Shown here: positions 4,538 to 5,243 of the stretch, piece after piece
How positions within the stretch are numbered: position 1 is the first letter of the stretch
How the letters are laid out: every line of letters starts with the position of its first letter
NCBI GenBank assembly: GCA_964557845.1
Contig: CAZLBV010000319.1
Location: 1 to 5,243, forward strand
Source of the DNA: CAZLBV01 sp964557845
GTDB taxonomy: Bacteria; Acidobacteriota; Aminicenantia; Aminicenantales; Aminicenantaceae
Direction of reading: 5' to 3'
DNA: 5,243 nucleotides
Notes under the pieces: generated by a model
What the model was told of the DNA's origin: nothing
The model's input: only the letters and a program-made list of their open reading frames with translations
Database searches by the model: none
Translations under genes and position numbers: made by a program

Positions 4538-5243
4538 ATGAATATTATGTGTAGAAAAAGAAACAAACCAGCAAGACAGACCGTTCGGGTTTCTGGAATC
4601 GATCTGCCTATTGATATTTATCTTGAAAACCGGAATAATTCACGGGTTTCTCTGGGGAAGAGAGCAGTACATATCCGTTTTCCTTACTGGCTGTCCAAAC
4701 ATGAGAAAGAGCAGCAAATTCAGCAGTTTTTGGAATGGGCTCGAAAAAAAGTAATCGAAAAAGCCAGTCAGGCAGCCAGGGAAAAACCACGAAGATATAA
4801 AAACGGAGATAGGCTGCAGGTTGGAGGAGACCAATATCAAATCAATATCGATTATAAAGACAGAAAAAGCGGGACAGCCAGAATAAATGGTCATATGATC
4901 CATATAATTCTTCCAGAAGGCCTTAATCATGATGGCCGCAGTGATATGATCGAAACACTTATCAGCCGCTGTCTGGCTGCCCATTATCTTCCTTGGGTCT
5001 CAGAGAAGATCCACAATTTAAACCAAAAATATTTCAAACAGCGTATCAATCGGGTCACATTAAAAAACACAAAAACCCGCTGGGGAAGCTGTTCCCAGAA
5101 AGGAAATATCAACCTTTCCACCCGGATTCTGTTTGCCCCTGAAGAAGTGATCGATTATGTTTGTGTGCATGAGCTGGCTCATCTGAAAGTACCTGATCAT
5201 TCAAAAAAATTCTGGAGTCTGGTTGAATCTGTAATCCCGGATT
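4538..5243 (+). CDS. YgjP-like metal-dependent hydrolase (DUF45, M48-like), 3' end missing
   Basis: The first 235 codons are present and the gene runs off the window. Residues 181-186 are RWGSCS, followed by the Gly and IxL segment typical of the YgjP/DUF45 family. The zinc site is complete: HELAHL (His211, Glu212, His215), third ligand His221 in PDHSKKFW, and the trailing FW (225-226). The family's usual length is about 230-250 residues, so probably only 10-20 residues are missing. The fold is that of gluzincin metallopeptidases. Bacterial members are cytosolic, often lie near restriction systems or stand alone, and their substrate is largely unknown. The N-terminal half (residues 10-160) is the poorly conserved DUF45 extension and shows no signal peptide. 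ATG 4538 directly follows an in-frame TAA; ATG 4547 is an alternative start. Neither has a ribosome binding site, suggesting leaderless or weak translation. Confidence 0.93.
   Translation, partial: MNIMCRKRNKPARQTVRVSGIDLPIDIYLENRNNSRVSLGKRAVHIRFPYWLSKHEKEQQIQQFLEWARKKVIEKASQAAREKPRRYKNGDRLQVGGDQYQINIDYKDRKSGTARINGHMIHIILPEGLNHDGRSDMIETLISRCLAAHYLPWVSEKIHNLNQKYFKQRINRVTLKNTKTRWGSCSQKGNINLSTRILFAPEEVIDYVCVHELAHLKVPDHSKKFWSLVESVIPD

Noticed and set aside
4640..4984. Minus-strand open frames opposite the YgjP-like gene
   Set aside because: They lie entirely within the plus-strand DUF45 coding region, which has clear family motifs; no start signal or domain supports them.

Overview
The window reads as an ordinary chromosomal stretch of a moderately AT-rich, Gram-negative-type bacterium. 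Two of its proteins begin with lipoprotein signal peptides. The first is a six-bladed beta-propeller (NHL-like) lipoprotein with an FGRKGQGPGEL-type blade motif, and the second is a two-domain secreted esterase. This pairing is common in Candidatus Aminicenantes, Acidobacteriota relatives and Bacteroidota. I would guess an Aminicenantes-like organism, but no phylogenetic marker gene is present, so this is a weak inference.

Layout. Positions 1-409 (minus) are the N-terminal 136 residues of an NAD(P)-dependent epimerase/dehydratase of the extended SDR superfamily, cut by the window edge. Positions 410-620 are an AT-rich divergent promoter region with two short perfect palindromes. Positions 621-1733 (plus) encode the beta-propeller lipoprotein. 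A short AT-rich hairpin at 1773-1798 separates it from the convergent 94-residue RRM RNA-binding protein at 1818-2102 (minus). That gene appears to have a leader of about 118 nt that can fold, and its promoter lies back-to-back with the promoter of the next gene. Positions 2330-4084 (plus) encode a 584-residue secreted esterase of the esterase D / enterochelin-esterase-like alpha/beta-hydrolase group, with a beta-rich N-terminal domain. Positions 4085-4537 contain no gene. Positions 4538-5243 (plus) are the first 235 residues of a YgjP-like (DUF45) metal-dependent hydrolase with an intact HExxH site, apparently lacking a Shine-Dalgarno sequence and possibly translated from a leaderless mRNA.

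The most unusual part is the gene-free stretch after the esterase. Positions 4081-4324 are closed by a perfect 12-bp inverted repeat and contain two further long arms: a 14/15-bp stem, and a roughly 100-nt hairpin made of three stacked stems. Together they make a three-way-junction shape. Two mismatches on the plus strand become G-U pairs on the minus strand, so if this is an RNA the minus strand is slightly favoured. The esterase stop codon lies inside the left repeat and the trinucleotide ACA flanks both ends, so a small inserted element (MITE-like, or a ribozyme/intron remnant) is an alternative. I could not match it to a known RNA family by eye.

The genes do not form one pathway or operon. 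They are separate transcription units in alternating orientation: sugar-nucleotide or related SDR chemistry, two envelope-anchored proteins, an RNA-binding protein probably tied to stress or cold, and a metallopeptidase-like protein.
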